Part shown: one piece after another, positions 7,603-14,133 of the stretch
Position numbering within the stretch: the first letter of the stretch is position 1
Layout: each line of letters opens with the position of its first letter
IMG/VR virus record: IMGVR_UViG_3300045456_000050
Coordinates: 1 to 29,258 of that record
Origin: a virus
Length of the DNA: 29,258 nt
Reading direction: 5' to 3' (one strand)
Translations under genes and position numbers: made by a program
Notes under the pieces: model-generated
The model's database searches: none
Seen by the model: only the letters and a program-made list of their open reading frames with translations
Told to the model about the DNA's origin: nothing

Positions 7603-8634
7603 TTATTTTGGTCTCCCCAGTATCAGGTATTCTTCATTTTTAGCCTTATGCTCTTCACTGGCGGCACCTGTCATGTGTTTGTACTTAATCCTTTTCGCCT
7701 GGACATCCCTGTGCTGACCGATGTTTTCTACCAGTTCATCAAAGCAGTTATTCGTCCCGCCTGCATTGCCCATTGAGATTATCCATACGGGGATGTGCCT
7801 GGCCGCCTGGAATACTTCTGCTAAAAAAATAATCCCATCTTTACGGGAAAACTCACTTTTTTCTATAGTTGTCTGCCGGGTAAGGATTTGGTCTAAAACG
7901 TTGTTTTCTTCCTCATAGGCCAGTGTTCCGGCATATGGAGGGTCAAAATATACCACATCTGCTTTGGTTTGGCGTAAAAACTCCCGCACATCCATCCTGA
8001 AAACCCTGTTTTCCTGAGCGTTGTCTATTATTCCGGTATTGATTGCCGCCGCCAGATCTTTCAGTATATCCGGTACTGGCCGCAGGGCCGCCTTGATACT
8101 GGCATGGTATGTCCTGTTTTTAATGCTTTCAATCTGCCGCTGTTCCATCGGGATGTTAAAAGCATTCGGGCTGGAGAATTTGGAGTAGGGGCGCAGGTAA
8201 AATACCATTTTAATCAGGAGAAGCAGGCTTAAGTGTTTTTTAGGCCCATCTTCCATGCCCCAAACAACGGCCATAGCATTATCCAGAAATACCGCATGTT
8301 TGCTTAAAAATACCTGTGGGGAGAACTTGTCCTGTATAAAGCGGTAGTTTGAGCTTTCCACAAATAGCCTGTTAATGTCCTCGCTTGCAATCTTTACACG
8401 GTTATTTTCTACCAGTCCCTTTCCCACGATGTATGACCGTTCTGCAATATCGTTGCCCATTACTTTGTAACCCAAGGCCTTAGCCATCACCGAAACTGAT
8501 CCACCGCCCATAAAAGCGTCTGCAAAAACCGGAGCATCACTTGCCGGCGGAGCCAGCTTGAATATCTCTTTTACCAGCTTCCTTTTGCCACCGTAATAGG
8601 CAGGCAATGCATCGAAGAAACGTAAATTAGCCAT
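7603..8634 (-). CDS. D12-class N6-adenine DNA methyltransferase (copy 2)
   Basis: A 343-residue paralogue of the next gene in the operon, with the same frame of motifs: PAYYGGKRK (11-19), DAFMGGGSVS (39-48), the NDIAERS second AdoMet contact, and DPPYAGT at 231-237. The two copies differ strongly in the middle (residues ~90-200), the usual place of the target recognition domain, so they probably methylate different sites. It is the first gene of the packaging-side operon, with GGGTGAG before ATG 8634. A pair of direct CGTCAT repeats and a terminator lie upstream. The catalytic motif is intact. Confidence 0.87.
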   Translation of the reverse strand: MANLRFFDALPAYYGGKRKLVKEIFKLAPPASDAPVFADAFMGGGSVSVMAKALGYKVMGNDIAERSYIVGKGLVENNRVKIASEDINRLFVESSNYRFIQDKFSPQVFLSKHAVFLDNAMAVVWGMEDGPKKHLSLLLLIKMVFYLRPYSKFSSPNAFNIPMEQRQIESIKNRTYHASIKAALRPVPDILKDLAAAINTGIIDNAQENRVFRMDVREFLRQTKADVVYFDPPYAGTLAYEEENNVLDQILTRQTTIEKSEFSRKDGIIFLAEVFQAARHIPVWIISMGNAGGTNNCFDELVENIGQHRDVQAKRIKYKHMTGAASEEHKAKNEEYLILGRPK

Positions 8635-8653
8635 AGTCTCACCCTTAAAAACC

Positions 8654-8670
8654 CGTCATAAATGCGTCAT
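8654..8670. promoter_or_regulatory. Direct CGTCAT repeats upstream of the packaging operon
   Basis: Two CGTCAT boxes (8654-8659, 8665-8670) are 11 bp apart, on the same face of the helix, just ahead of the first gene of the packaging operon. They lie between that gene and the terminator of the late-activator gene. An activator of the RinA/ArpU type encoded next door would bind in such a position. No good -10/-35 pair is visible, which fits an activator-dependent promoter. This is a suggestion only. Confidence 0.3.
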
Positions 8671-8732
8671 TTTCTTGGCTAAAATAAAAAACCCGCATCC
8701 CCAGCAACTAAAGCTTTCTTTTTTTGCCAAAC

Positions 8733-8754
8733 AAAAACGCCGCTCTGAGCGACG
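8733..8754 (-). terminator. Rho-independent terminator after the late-activator gene
   Basis: On the minus strand a 6-bp stem CGTCGC/GCGGCG (8754-8749 with 8743-8738, one G-T pair) with a 5-base loop is followed by TTTTT and more T. It ends the early transcription unit just beyond the RinA/ArpU-like gene and separates it from the packaging operon. Confidence 0.65.
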
Positions 8755-8808
8755 TGTCCTTGCTAGCACAATAACACAGAAAGTACCTCAAAAAATCTCA
8801 TTTTTTTC

Positions 8809-9237
8809 TCAACTTGCTTCAGCAGCATTAATCAGCCCCATCTCAATAGCCACCGCAAGTACGATATCCCGTCGCCACCGGTAGTAAGTGGCTAAGCTGA
8901 CATTTAGCTTCTCGGCAACCCCATGGTTCGAATAGCGGCCATCCCAGTATTTTAACTGGATAAGTTTTTGCTTTTCTTCCGGCATCCGGCGGTAAACCCG
9001 CTCGATCGCCGTCAACGTTTCGGCCATCTTGTTGATCCGTTTGTTGGTAAGCAGCTGGACCGTCTTGTTTAAGGTAGGGTTAGTGATTTTATTAGTCAAA
9101 GGAGCGGTGTTGAAAAACAGGAGGTCCGGCCGATGGCCCTCTTCGATAATATCCAGCTTTAGATCTTCTAGCGCCTGCCTAGTCTGGCGGTAGTCGTACA
9201 GCTCTGCCTCGATGTACTCGAAAACTGCCCTTTTCAA
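8809..9237 (-). CDS. RinA/ArpU-type phage transcriptional activator
   Basis: A 142-residue protein resembling the sigma-70 region-4-like late regulators of Gram-positive phages (RinA/ArpU group). The C-terminal half has LIQLKYWDGRYSNHGVAEKL followed by NVSLATYYRWRRDIV, a helix-turn-helix of the kind that contacts -35 regions. The N-terminal half is helical. The open frame begins at ATG 9252, but that ATG is inside the ribosome binding site: GGAGG at 9250-9246 is well spaced from TTG 9237, which I take as the true start. Its place at the boundary between early and packaging genes is where these activators sit. A terminator follows at once, so its own transcript does not run into the late genes. 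Confidence 0.7.
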   Translation of the reverse strand: MKRAVFEYIEAELYDYRQTRQALEDLKLDIIEEGHRPDLLFFNTAPLTNKITNPTLNKTVQLLTNKRINKMAETLTAIERVYRRMPEEKQKLIQLKYWDGRYSNHGVAEKLNVSLATYYRWRRDIVLAVAIEMGLINAAEAS

Positions 9238-9261
9238 ATTGATCGCCTCCATATAACAAGG

Positions 9262-9293
9262 AAAGCCGACCCTGCCCTTGCGGGTGAGTCGGC
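9262..9293 (-). terminator. Stem-loop after the membrane-protein gene
   Basis: GCCGAC (9265-9270) pairs with GTCGGC (9288-9293), with an inner CCC/GGG stem and a GCAA tetraloop on the minus strand. Only three T follow on the minus strand. On the plus strand a T5 run lies 7 bases beyond the stem. It could end the transcript of the membrane-protein gene or act in both directions. Confidence 0.4.
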
Positions 9294-9325
9294 GTCGCGT
9301 TTTTGCTTAGCCAAAATTACTAAAA

Positions 9326-9841
9326 TTATTTAAATAGATATTGAGTTATTATCGTCGCTAAAATACCAGCTACGAATGACACAGCAATTTTTAACCACTC
9401 AAACCTTTTAATTTTTTCTTTTTCGCTTAACTCTCTTTGTTGACCTTTAATAAACATTTCCGACTGTGCAATAATTTCTTCTTTAACATTACCTATGTCG
9501 CTTAAAATTTCATCTATAATTATAAGGTATCCCTCCCAACCTGATCGAGATTGGGCTCTTTTTCTTAAGCTTTCATACTGACTATCGACAAACTGCTTAA
9601 TTATGTTTTTAATTACATCCCATTCAGCTATGCCCGGTTTTTGTGTGTTTATGGTAGACAAAGCCTGTAAAGTTTCGGCTTGTAATGCTTTTAACCCTTC
9701 TTCTAAATAATTTTTTACGGCAATTCCACTATGATACATTCCACGTTCTACAGCATTATCTAGGGTTTTCGCAGATGCTTTAACAATTCTGTCTTCAACA
9801 GCTGACAAAATTGTTTGAATGTTATCTTTAATGTTATTCAT
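9326..9841 (-). CDS. Small protein with C-terminal membrane anchor
   Basis: A 171-residue protein I do not recognise. It is mostly helical, with an amphipathic N-terminal part (MNNIKDNIQTILSAVEDRIV) and coiled-coil-like segments. It ends in one transmembrane segment (WLKIAVSFVAGILATIITQY, about residues 147-166) with only LFK after it, so it is probably tail-anchored with the bulk in the cytoplasm. The start ATG 9841 follows a GAGGGTGGGG ribosome site; the frame upstream overlaps the DUF2292 gene. The gene is visibly more AT-rich than its neighbours, with stem-loops after it, which suggests a separately acquired moron gene. Possible roles include superinfection exclusion, membrane-linked defence or a lysis accessory; nothing in the sequence decides. 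Confidence 0.6.
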   Translation of the reverse strand: MNNIKDNIQTILSAVEDRIVKASAKTLDNAVERGMYHSGIAVKNYLEEGLKALQAETLQALSTINTQKPGIAEWDVIKNIIKQFVDSQYESLRKRAQSRSGWEGYLIIIDEILSDIGNVKEEIIAQSEMFIKGQQRELSEKEKIKRFEWLKIAVSFVAGILATIITQYLFK

Positions 9842-9842
9842 G

Positions 9843-10001
9843 CTACCCCACCCTCTCCCTCTCATACCGGTCCACAAAAATGACCTTCCCGCCCTGGACT
9901 TTGATCACCACCTCCCCGAATTCAAGGCCTTCCAGCGCCTTGGCTACCTTATCAAGCACTTCGTTAATATTCTGCTTATTTTCACTATTTCTACTTACCA
10001 A
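9843..10001 (-). CDS. Small DUF2292 (YezD-like) protein
   Basis: A 52-residue protein with the conserved LEGLEFGEVVIKVQGGKVIF core of the DUF2292/YezD family, followed by VDRYERER. The family consists of short proteins of unknown biochemical role, common in Firmicutes and their phages. The frame extends up to ATG 10046, but GGGGAGG at about 10017-10011 is correctly placed for TTG 10001, giving the usual family length. The stop is 1 base from the start of the membrane-protein gene, so the two are probably translated together. Confidence 0.7.
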   Translation of the reverse strand: MVSRNSENKQNINEVLDKVAKALEGLEFGEVVIKVQGGKVIFVDRYERERVG

Positions 10002-10055
10002 GGCTCTTTCCCTCCCCGCTTGCACAACCAATTTCAATAGCGGCACTGAAAGCCC

Positions 10056-10361
10056 TTACTTCACTACCCGCAGCTCCAGCCAAGGGTACCTAGCCTCCCA
10101 CAGCCTCTTTTTTAGCTTAAAATCTCGCGTTTCCACGCCCTTCACGTCCTCAACCCACACCTTCCCGTTCTGGCCGCAGACGAGAAAATCCGGCCGGTAG
10201 CGGATGCCCTTCTCCAGAAGGAAGCTCGGCTGCAGCATAAACCCCGCTATTTCCCCTGCTGCCTGCAAAAGCTTCAGTTCGCCATACCTGTGTGCTTCAG
10301 CCTTACTGTCGAAGATGTGCCCGTCAAGGTCGGTTTTAACGTTCTGGTACTTACTAGACAT
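10056..10361 (-). CDS. DUF1064 phage nuclease-like protein
   Basis: A 101-residue protein of the DUF1064 family, found in replication modules of Gram-positive phages and considered a PD-(D/E)XK-type or Holliday-junction-resolvase-like nuclease (family knowledge). Visible motifs are SSKYQNVKTDLDGHIFDSKA with the catalytic-region Glu in SKAEAHRYGELKLL, YRPDFLV, and the EDVKG core. They are followed by KLKKRLWEARYPWLELRVV. The order E...D...ExK fits a nuclease fold. The start is ATG 10361 behind AGAGGAGAT. It overlaps the upstream small gene by 8 bp. The probable role is resolving recombination or replication intermediates before packaging. Confidence 0.82.
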   Translation of the reverse strand: MSSKYQNVKTDLDGHIFDSKAEAHRYGELKLLQAAGEIAGFMLQPSFLLEKGIRYRPDFLVCGQNGKVWVEDVKGVETRDFKLKKRLWEARYPWLELRVVK

Positions 10362-10557
10362 CAAACAATCTCCTCTTGTTTTTGGCTTGGCAGAGCCTGC
10401 GCTCCAGCGGCAGACCGTCCACTTGCCGGCCGTAGATTTCCACAATTTGCTGAATCCGCTCCAGCCGGTCTAGGTGTACAGGATGAACATTGATTGGCAG
10501 TGCACCCCGGCAAACAGAAAGTGTGGTCAGCAGGTCTTCCGTGCTGAAAATTATCAT
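10354..10557 (-). CDS. Small hypothetical phage protein
   Basis: A 67-residue protein without a recognised domain. It has a helical middle (DRLERIQQIVEIYGRQV) and a basic end (RRLCQAKNKRRLFDV). A GGAGGGCG ribosome site lies upstream of ATG 10557, and the end overlaps the DUF1064 start by 8 bp, so it is real and coupled. It may be a small partner of the nuclease-like protein, but that is only suggested by position. Confidence 0.6.
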   Translation of the reverse strand: MIIFSTEDLLTTLSVCRGALPINVHPVHLDRLERIQQIVEIYGRQVDGLPLERRLCQAKNKRRLFDV

Positions 10558-10558
10558 T

Positions 10559-10855
10559 TTACGCCCTCCTATGGCTCACATCATCTTCCAGCGCTCGTAT
10601 CATCCGGCACATGTCCATCGCTACAAGATAACACGGGATACTCCTATGCCGCTGAAAAACCCACTGCTCATCAATAAACTCTGAGAACCCCTCCCACAAC
10701 GCCCGCTTACCGCAGATAATGCCTTCCTGAGGCGTAATCTCCCGCCGTTGCAACGTCCGTTCTACCACCTGCCTTGAGTAGGAGCAACATGACCACGTCT
10801 TTTCCGCATCCACCCGCCCTTTAACAACAACCTTGTCGCCCAGCTTAAACTTCAT
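10559..10855 (-). CDS. Hypothetical phage protein
   Basis: A 98-residue protein starting MKFKLGDKVVVKGR, which looks like a small SH3-like or KOW-type beta barrel at the N-terminus (residues 1-15). There is then a Cys pair in TWSCCSYSR and a long helical C-terminus. ATG 10855 follows CAGGAGGAG and shares one base with the stop of the upstream gene (TGATG), so the two are coupled. No known family was recognised. Confidence 0.6.
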   Translation of the reverse strand: MKFKLGDKVVVKGRVDAEKTWSCCSYSRQVVERTLQRREITPQEGIICGKRALWEGFSEFIDEQWVFQRHRSIPCYLVAMDMCRMIRALEDDVSHRRA

Positions 10856-11229
10856 CAAGCACTCCTCCTGTAGCTGGTCATGGCCTCGACTATTTCCTCC
10901 CGCCGCTTTTCCGCGCCCGGGCAAGTATGCACCGCAAACACCGGCTTGTCATCGCGGCAGTGCTTGCGCCACAAACCGTAATAGCCACGCATCCGCTGCG
11001 GATAGCAGCTGTCGCCGCACTTCTCCCGCCGTAGCTTATGGTGCCACTCCCAGTTTTGGCAGTCGTGGTTAAGCGACGTTTTACACAGGCTGCCGTCACA
11101 AGCTTTACACGCATCCAGATCCTGCAGTGCCTGGTCAAAGTCAGCGAAACGCTCTCGGATGACCTGCTCCGAAAAGCTGAATCTCTCGAATCCGGTCAGC
11201 ACGTCGCGGTAGAGTGGCTTAAGATCCAT
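10855..11229 (-). CDS. Cysteine-rich hypothetical protein of the replication module
   Basis: A 124-residue protein with several Cys and His residues in the middle (CKACDGSLCKTSLNHDCQNW and, further on, CGDSCYP, KHC, HTC). They suggest one or two bound zinc ions. The N-terminus is helical (LYRDVLTGFERFSFSEQVI). It sits between the helicase-loader gene and a small unknown gene and overlaps the loader by 11 bp, so it is probably part of phage DNA replication. I cannot name the family. Confidence 0.6.
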   Translation of the reverse strand: MDLKPLYRDVLTGFERFSFSEQVIRERFADFDQALQDLDACKACDGSLCKTSLNHDCQNWEWHHKLRREKCGDSCYPQRMRGYYGLWRKHCRDDKPVFAVHTCPGAEKRREEIVEAMTSYRRSA

Positions 11230-11749
11230 CAGCCAGTCGCCTCCAGCTCAGGCTGTTCGCCACCGCCTCAATCTGCAAGCGCACCTTGTCCGGCAACAGC
11301 TCTTGGCCGTGCCGTTCCGCCTCGAATTGTTCGTAAATCCTGATAAACTGCCCCCGCTCGACGCTAAGGTTTTCGCTCAGGCACATCTTGGCAAAGCCAA
11401 TGGCTCGCACCGCGCGAGCCGTCTCCGGTGATAAGCTCGCCATGCCTTCTGCCTGCGCATAGTACCCGTAACGGTCCAGAGCGCTGTTAACCTCTTCCCA
11501 GGCTTCGGCCGCGGATTTGCGCTGTGGGAACATGATCTTAACAGCTTCTTTGCGCACTTCGGCAATGGTTGGAGGGTGAATGCTGGAAAAGATGTGCTTT
11601 TTGACTGCTATCTGCGCAACGTCGTAGTCGAGATCGCCTAGCAACTCGTGCCAAACGTCGCCTTTAAGTTCGTCCACGCTAAAGCGAGTCGGGAATGCCG
11701 CTGCTATAACTGCCAGCAGTTTGCCGATTTCGGCCTTCTTCAAGCGCAT
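11219..11749 (-). CDS. Replicative helicase loader/inhibitor (G39P-like)
   Basis: A 176-residue protein with the N-terminal pattern of G39P-type helicase loader/inhibitors (known from SPP1): KKAEIGKLLAVIAAAFPTRF, then DVWHELLGDLDYDVAQIAVK and the conserved HPPTIAEVRKEAVK. These proteins bind the host or phage replicative helicase, hold it inactive, and deliver it to the initiator at the origin. The adjacent DnaD-like protein would be the initiator partner, as in SPP1 gp38-gp39. The two genes overlap by 71 bp in different frames, which argues for tight coupling. Either ATG 11749 or TTG 11743 fits the GAGGAGG site. Confidence 0.75.
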   Translation of the reverse strand: MRLKKAEIGKLLAVIAAAFPTRFSVDELKGDVWHELLGDLDYDVAQIAVKKHIFSSIHPPTIAEVRKEAVKIMFPQRKSAAEAWEEVNSALDRYGYYAQAEGMASLSPETARAVRAIGFAKMCLSENLSVERGQFIRIYEQFEAERHGQELLPDKVRLQIEAVANSLSWRRLADGS

Positions 11750-12560
11750 CGTCCTCCTCGTACTTTTTTACCAAACGCAAAGCGGCCTCGACGTTTGGCG
11801 CGTATTTGCCCGTTGGCGTTTTTGAGCGTTCATCCTCATACCGTTGGACAACCCAGTTAAGGATTGTGCGGTAGTCGGACTTGTACGTTTTGCCGGTAGA
11901 GCCTTTGTAGTTGTCGAGTATCTCGATTATCCGCAGCGTTCCTGCTTCGCCGTATTTCGCCACGAGTGACGAGTGCTCGTCATTGGTCAGGCTGACAAAT
12001 TCAGCAAAGGAGTGCTTTGGTGCCAACGGCTTTTTCTTCCCGGTGGTGCGTGTTTGCGCGGGTTCATCTCCCATTCCCATCCCATTCCCATCCCATTCCC
12101 TACCCATCCCATACCCAAACCCAGTAACACCACTTAGCGACATGCTTTCATCTATTTGGTTGCAAGCTTGCGGTGATTTGGTTGCAATGTTATCGCTGTC
12201 AGGGTGAACGTCTGCGGTAAAATCATCAGGCGGCATCGGCAGTTTCGACGGCTTTGGGTACCTGGGCGCTTGGTATCTCGACCAGTGGCGGAAGGCAAGG
12301 TAACTTGTCCCGTTTACTGTGTAATGAACTAGGTTCCGGCATGTTGACACAACTCGGTCGCGCATTTTCTCAACATCAGCTATTTTGATGTCATCATAAG
12401 GGAAGATTACGCTGCGCAAGTAAGCCGGATCGCCAAGTAGCCTGCCTTCATCATCAGCGTTTGAAAAACAACCGATGAAAAATAATCGTTCCACAGCCGC
12501 CAGTTTGCCAATCGTTGGGTCAATCCAGAAGTCCGGATGGATAAATCTTTGTCGTGGCAT
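11679..12560 (-). CDS. DnaD-like phage replication initiator
   Basis: A 293-residue replication protein. The N-terminal ~110 residues (FIHPDFWIDPTIGKLAAVER, SNADDEGRLLGDPAYLRS, YLAFRHWSRYQAPRYPKPSK) form the winged-helix domain of phage replisome-organiser proteins. A linker (~115-185) follows, with a low-complexity GYGMGREWDGNGMGMGD stretch encoded by tandem DNA repeats. Residues ~190-255 (SFAEFVSLTNDEH, YGEAGTLRIIEILDNY, SDYRTILNWVVQRYEDE) are the C-terminal domain common to such proteins. By analogy with lambda O and SPP1 gp38, it binds an origin inside its own gene and recruits the helicase through the G39P-like protein. ATG 12560 has GAGGGGTG upstream. A structured RNA candidate lies in its leader. 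Confidence 0.75.
   Translation of the reverse strand: MPRQRFIHPDFWIDPTIGKLAAVERLFFIGCFSNADDEGRLLGDPAYLRSVIFPYDDIKIADVEKMRDRVVSTCRNLVHYTVNGTSYLAFRHWSRYQAPRYPKPSKLPMPPDDFTADVHPDSDNIATKSPQACNQIDESMSLSGVTGFGYGMGREWDGNGMGMGDEPAQTRTTGKKKPLAPKHSFAEFVSLTNDEHSSLVAKYGEAGTLRIIEILDNYKGSTGKTYKSDYRTILNWVVQRYEDERSKTPTGKYAPNVEAALRLVKKYEEDDALEEGRNRQTAGSYSSGIPDSL
12070..12122. repeat. Tandem 11-bp GGG-rich repeats, candidate replication origin
   Basis: On the plus strand CCCATTCCCAT is repeated at 12070-12080 and 12081-12091, followed by two degenerate copies and further CCC runs to 12122. The complementary (coding) strand therefore has about ten closely spaced GGG runs. The 11-bp unit is not a multiple of three but matches a helical turn, which points to selection on DNA rather than protein. 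Iterons in the middle of the initiator gene are the origin in lambda and related phages. The G runs could also form a quadruplex. Confidence 0.55.
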
Positions 12561-12605
12561 TTAAGCACCCCTCAAGCCCCGGTTAGGATAATCTTTCCAA
12601 TTATC

Positions 12606-12738
12606 AGGCGGGCCGGATTCGAACCGGCTGTGCTACTTGTGCAACCATGTGCTTGCTAGCCGGCAAGGCGTTCTCCTGACAGCCCCAGGAGTCAGACATC
12701 CTGGCACATGGTATCTGGCTGTTCCCGCCATGCCGCCC
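12606..12738 (-). ncRNA. tRNA-like structured RNA candidate
   Basis: Between the cytosine methyltransferase stop and the replication initiator, on the minus strand, is a perfect T-arm: GCCGG (12628-12624), loop TTCGAAT, CCGGC (12616-12612). It is followed by CCGCCT, which pairs with GGGCGG at 12738-12733 like an acceptor stem. A D-arm-like TGGC/GCCA lies at 12730-12727/12719-12716. An 8-bp helix CCATGTGC/GCACATGG (12711-12704/12652-12645) takes the anticodon-arm place but encloses ~50 bases with further hairpins (CAGGA/TCCTG; alternative CTCCTG/CAGGAG at 12691-12686/12678-12673). It is not a canonical tRNA: there is no normal anticodon loop and no CCA. It could be a regulatory leader, a tRNA mimic or a decayed tRNA. 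Confidence 0.45.
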
Positions 12739-12745
12739 CCTACCT

Positions 12746-13543
12746 CTACCACAGTTCCATCTTGCCTTCCGTCTTCCGCCTAGCGTGGCTTGACCCTTTC
12801 ACCGCCGCGCCAAGGCCCGCTGTGGCCAACAGACTCCGTTTCAGTGCCTCATATGTGCCGTACCCGCCTTTCGCCAGCCTTAGGCTAAACGCATCAATTA
12901 CCGGCAATCCCTCCGGCGTCACCATGCTCAAAATCCCCGGCACGTTCTCCATGATGAAACTTTTGGGCTGTATCTCCAAAATTTTGTCCGCGAACTCAAA
13001 CACCAGGCTGTTGCGCGGGTCCATGATATCGCGCTTGCCGGACATGCTGAACCCTTGGCAGGGCGGGCCGCCGACAATACAGTCTATCTCGCCTGGCTTG
13101 ACGCCCAGCTTCTCCATGATAAAAGCGCCGGAGAATTTGCGTATGTCGCCGTAGAAGTAATTAGACGTTCCCGGAATATCAGGATAATCTTTTATCCAGC
13201 CGCTGCCGCTGTAGAACGGCAGGCCGTCAACACTATGTTTAGCCTGGAATTTCTTCATCTTTTTCTCCAGATATTTTGCAAACTTATCCTTGTCCTCCGG
13301 CTCGGCGAAGTGAATCTGCACCGGGTAAGCGCCGAGGTTGACCAGGTATGTAACCATGCAATGAATATCAAAATCTAGAGCGGCAACAACCTCAAAGCCG
13401 GCTTGCTTCATGCCTAAGGAAAACCCGCCTGCACCGGCAAAGAGATCAATGCAAGTTGGCCGCCGCTTGGCCAGACGCTCCGGCACAAAAAAGCCGCGCC
13501 GGTTAAGGCTGTAGTCCTGGTACAAGAAATTAGGTGCCTGCAT
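12746..13543 (-). CDS. Short C5-cytosine DNA methyltransferase
   Basis: A 265-residue protein of the C5-cytosine methyltransferase family, which transfers a methyl group from AdoMet to carbon 5 of cytosine. Motif I is CIDLFAGAGGFSLG (about 31-44), motif IV is GGPPCQGFS with the catalytic Cys near 162, and motif VI is ENV near 199-201. After motif VI only ~65 residues remain, so the usual QxRxR motif VIII, the target recognition domain and motifs IX-X are not visible. The end (GYGTYEALKRSLLATAGLGAAV) is still family-like, so this may be a compact phage subfamily or a truncated enzyme that needs a partner. ATG 13543, just after the upstream stop, was chosen over ATG 13621 inside the previous gene. 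Confidence 0.82.
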   Translation of the reverse strand: MQAPNFLYQDYSLNRRGFFVPERLAKRRPTCIDLFAGAGGFSLGMKQAGFEVVAALDFDIHCMVTYLVNLGAYPVQIHFAEPEDKDKFAKYLEKKMKKFQAKHSVDGLPFYSGSGWIKDYPDIPGTSNYFYGDIRKFSGAFIMEKLGVKPGEIDCIVGGPPCQGFSMSGKRDIMDPRNSLVFEFADKILEIQPKSFIMENVPGILSMVTPEGLPVIDAFSLRLAKGGYGTYEALKRSLLATAGLGAAVKGSSHARRKTEGKMELW

Positions 13544-13548
13544 CGTGG

Positions 13549-13767
13549 TCACGCTCCCAACCGTATAAACGCAATAAATTCTTCCTGGACGTCCGGCGGA
13601 TAGCCGTTGCAGTACGGGCAACCCTTCATCCGCCGGAATTCGCTGTGTTTATTTGATATCCACCAGGAATACTCGTGAAACATAACTTCATTGCCGTCTT
13701 TAATGTCGTTAACGTCGATGTAGGCCTGGAAATACCGTTGATATTGCTTGCCTCTATCAACGATCAT
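13549..13767 (-). CDS. Small CxxC protein
   Basis: A 72-residue protein with an aromatic-rich N-terminal half (QYQRYFQAYIDVND, FHEYSWWIS) and a CPYC motif near its end (MKGCPYCNGYPPDV). The single CxxC pair may bind zinc in a dimer or serve as a redox pair. I recognise no family. The start ATG 13767 follows GAGGGGTG and overlaps the end of the upstream gene by 11 bp. It precedes the cytosine methyltransferase gene by 5 bases, so the two are co-expressed. Confidence 0.5.
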   Translation of the reverse strand: MIVDRGKQYQRYFQAYIDVNDIKDGNEVMFHEYSWWISNKHSEFRRMKGCPYCNGYPPDVQEEFIAFIRLGA

Positions 13768-14002
13768 CCGTTTCACACCCCTCACGCATCGACTTATGAA
13801 ATGCCCGCAACACCGCTTCTATGTCGGCTTCCATTTCCTTTTCGAATAAATGTTGAATAAGCAAGGTTGCCCCGTCCAGCCATTTCTGACGGTCCTCAGA
13901 TAGTGGATATTTGATATCCTCTTGCAAAATCAGCAAACTTGTATGTGCCTCTTTTAAGACTTTAATGAAATCTTCCCTTTGTTGCTCATCGGTCATTTTC
14001 AT
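13757..14002 (-). CDS. Small helical hypothetical protein
   Basis: An 81-residue, strongly charged, all-helical protein (TDEQQREDFIKVLKEAHTSL, QKWLDGATLLIQHLFEKEM). No family recognised. The site GAGGGGTGGAGGG precedes both ATG 14002 and ATG 13996, so the exact start is uncertain by two codons. It overlaps the next gene by 11 bp and is part of the early phage operon. Confidence 0.5.
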   Translation of the reverse strand: MKMTDEQQREDFIKVLKEAHTSLLILQEDIKYPLSEDRQKWLDGATLLIQHLFEKEMEADIEAVLRAFHKSMREGCETDDR

Positions 14003-14133
14003 CCCTCCACCCCTCACTTTTTGTCTCTGGCAGGCCCCCGCCCACTGCCTGCGGCCCCGGAATTACGCTGGTATTACGGCCGCCTTGCGCCAACCAGCTA
14101 CCGGCTTTCTGCAACCCCTCGCGGCAGAGATAA

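Noticed and set aside
12606-12738. Canonical tRNA or tmRNA gene on the minus strand
   Set aside because: The T-arm is perfect, but there is no normal anticodon loop, the D-arm to T-arm distance is far too long for a tRNA, the acceptor pairing is only 6 bp with a wobble and there is no CCA. It is far too short for tmRNA and has no tag reading frame.
14018-14133. Small minus-strand reading frame (TTG start, about 42 codons) across the gap between two early genes
   Set aside because: The GAGGGG site touches the TTG with no spacing, the composition is Gly/Pro-rich as in non-coding GC-rich sequence, and the frame runs into the next gene's ribosome site.
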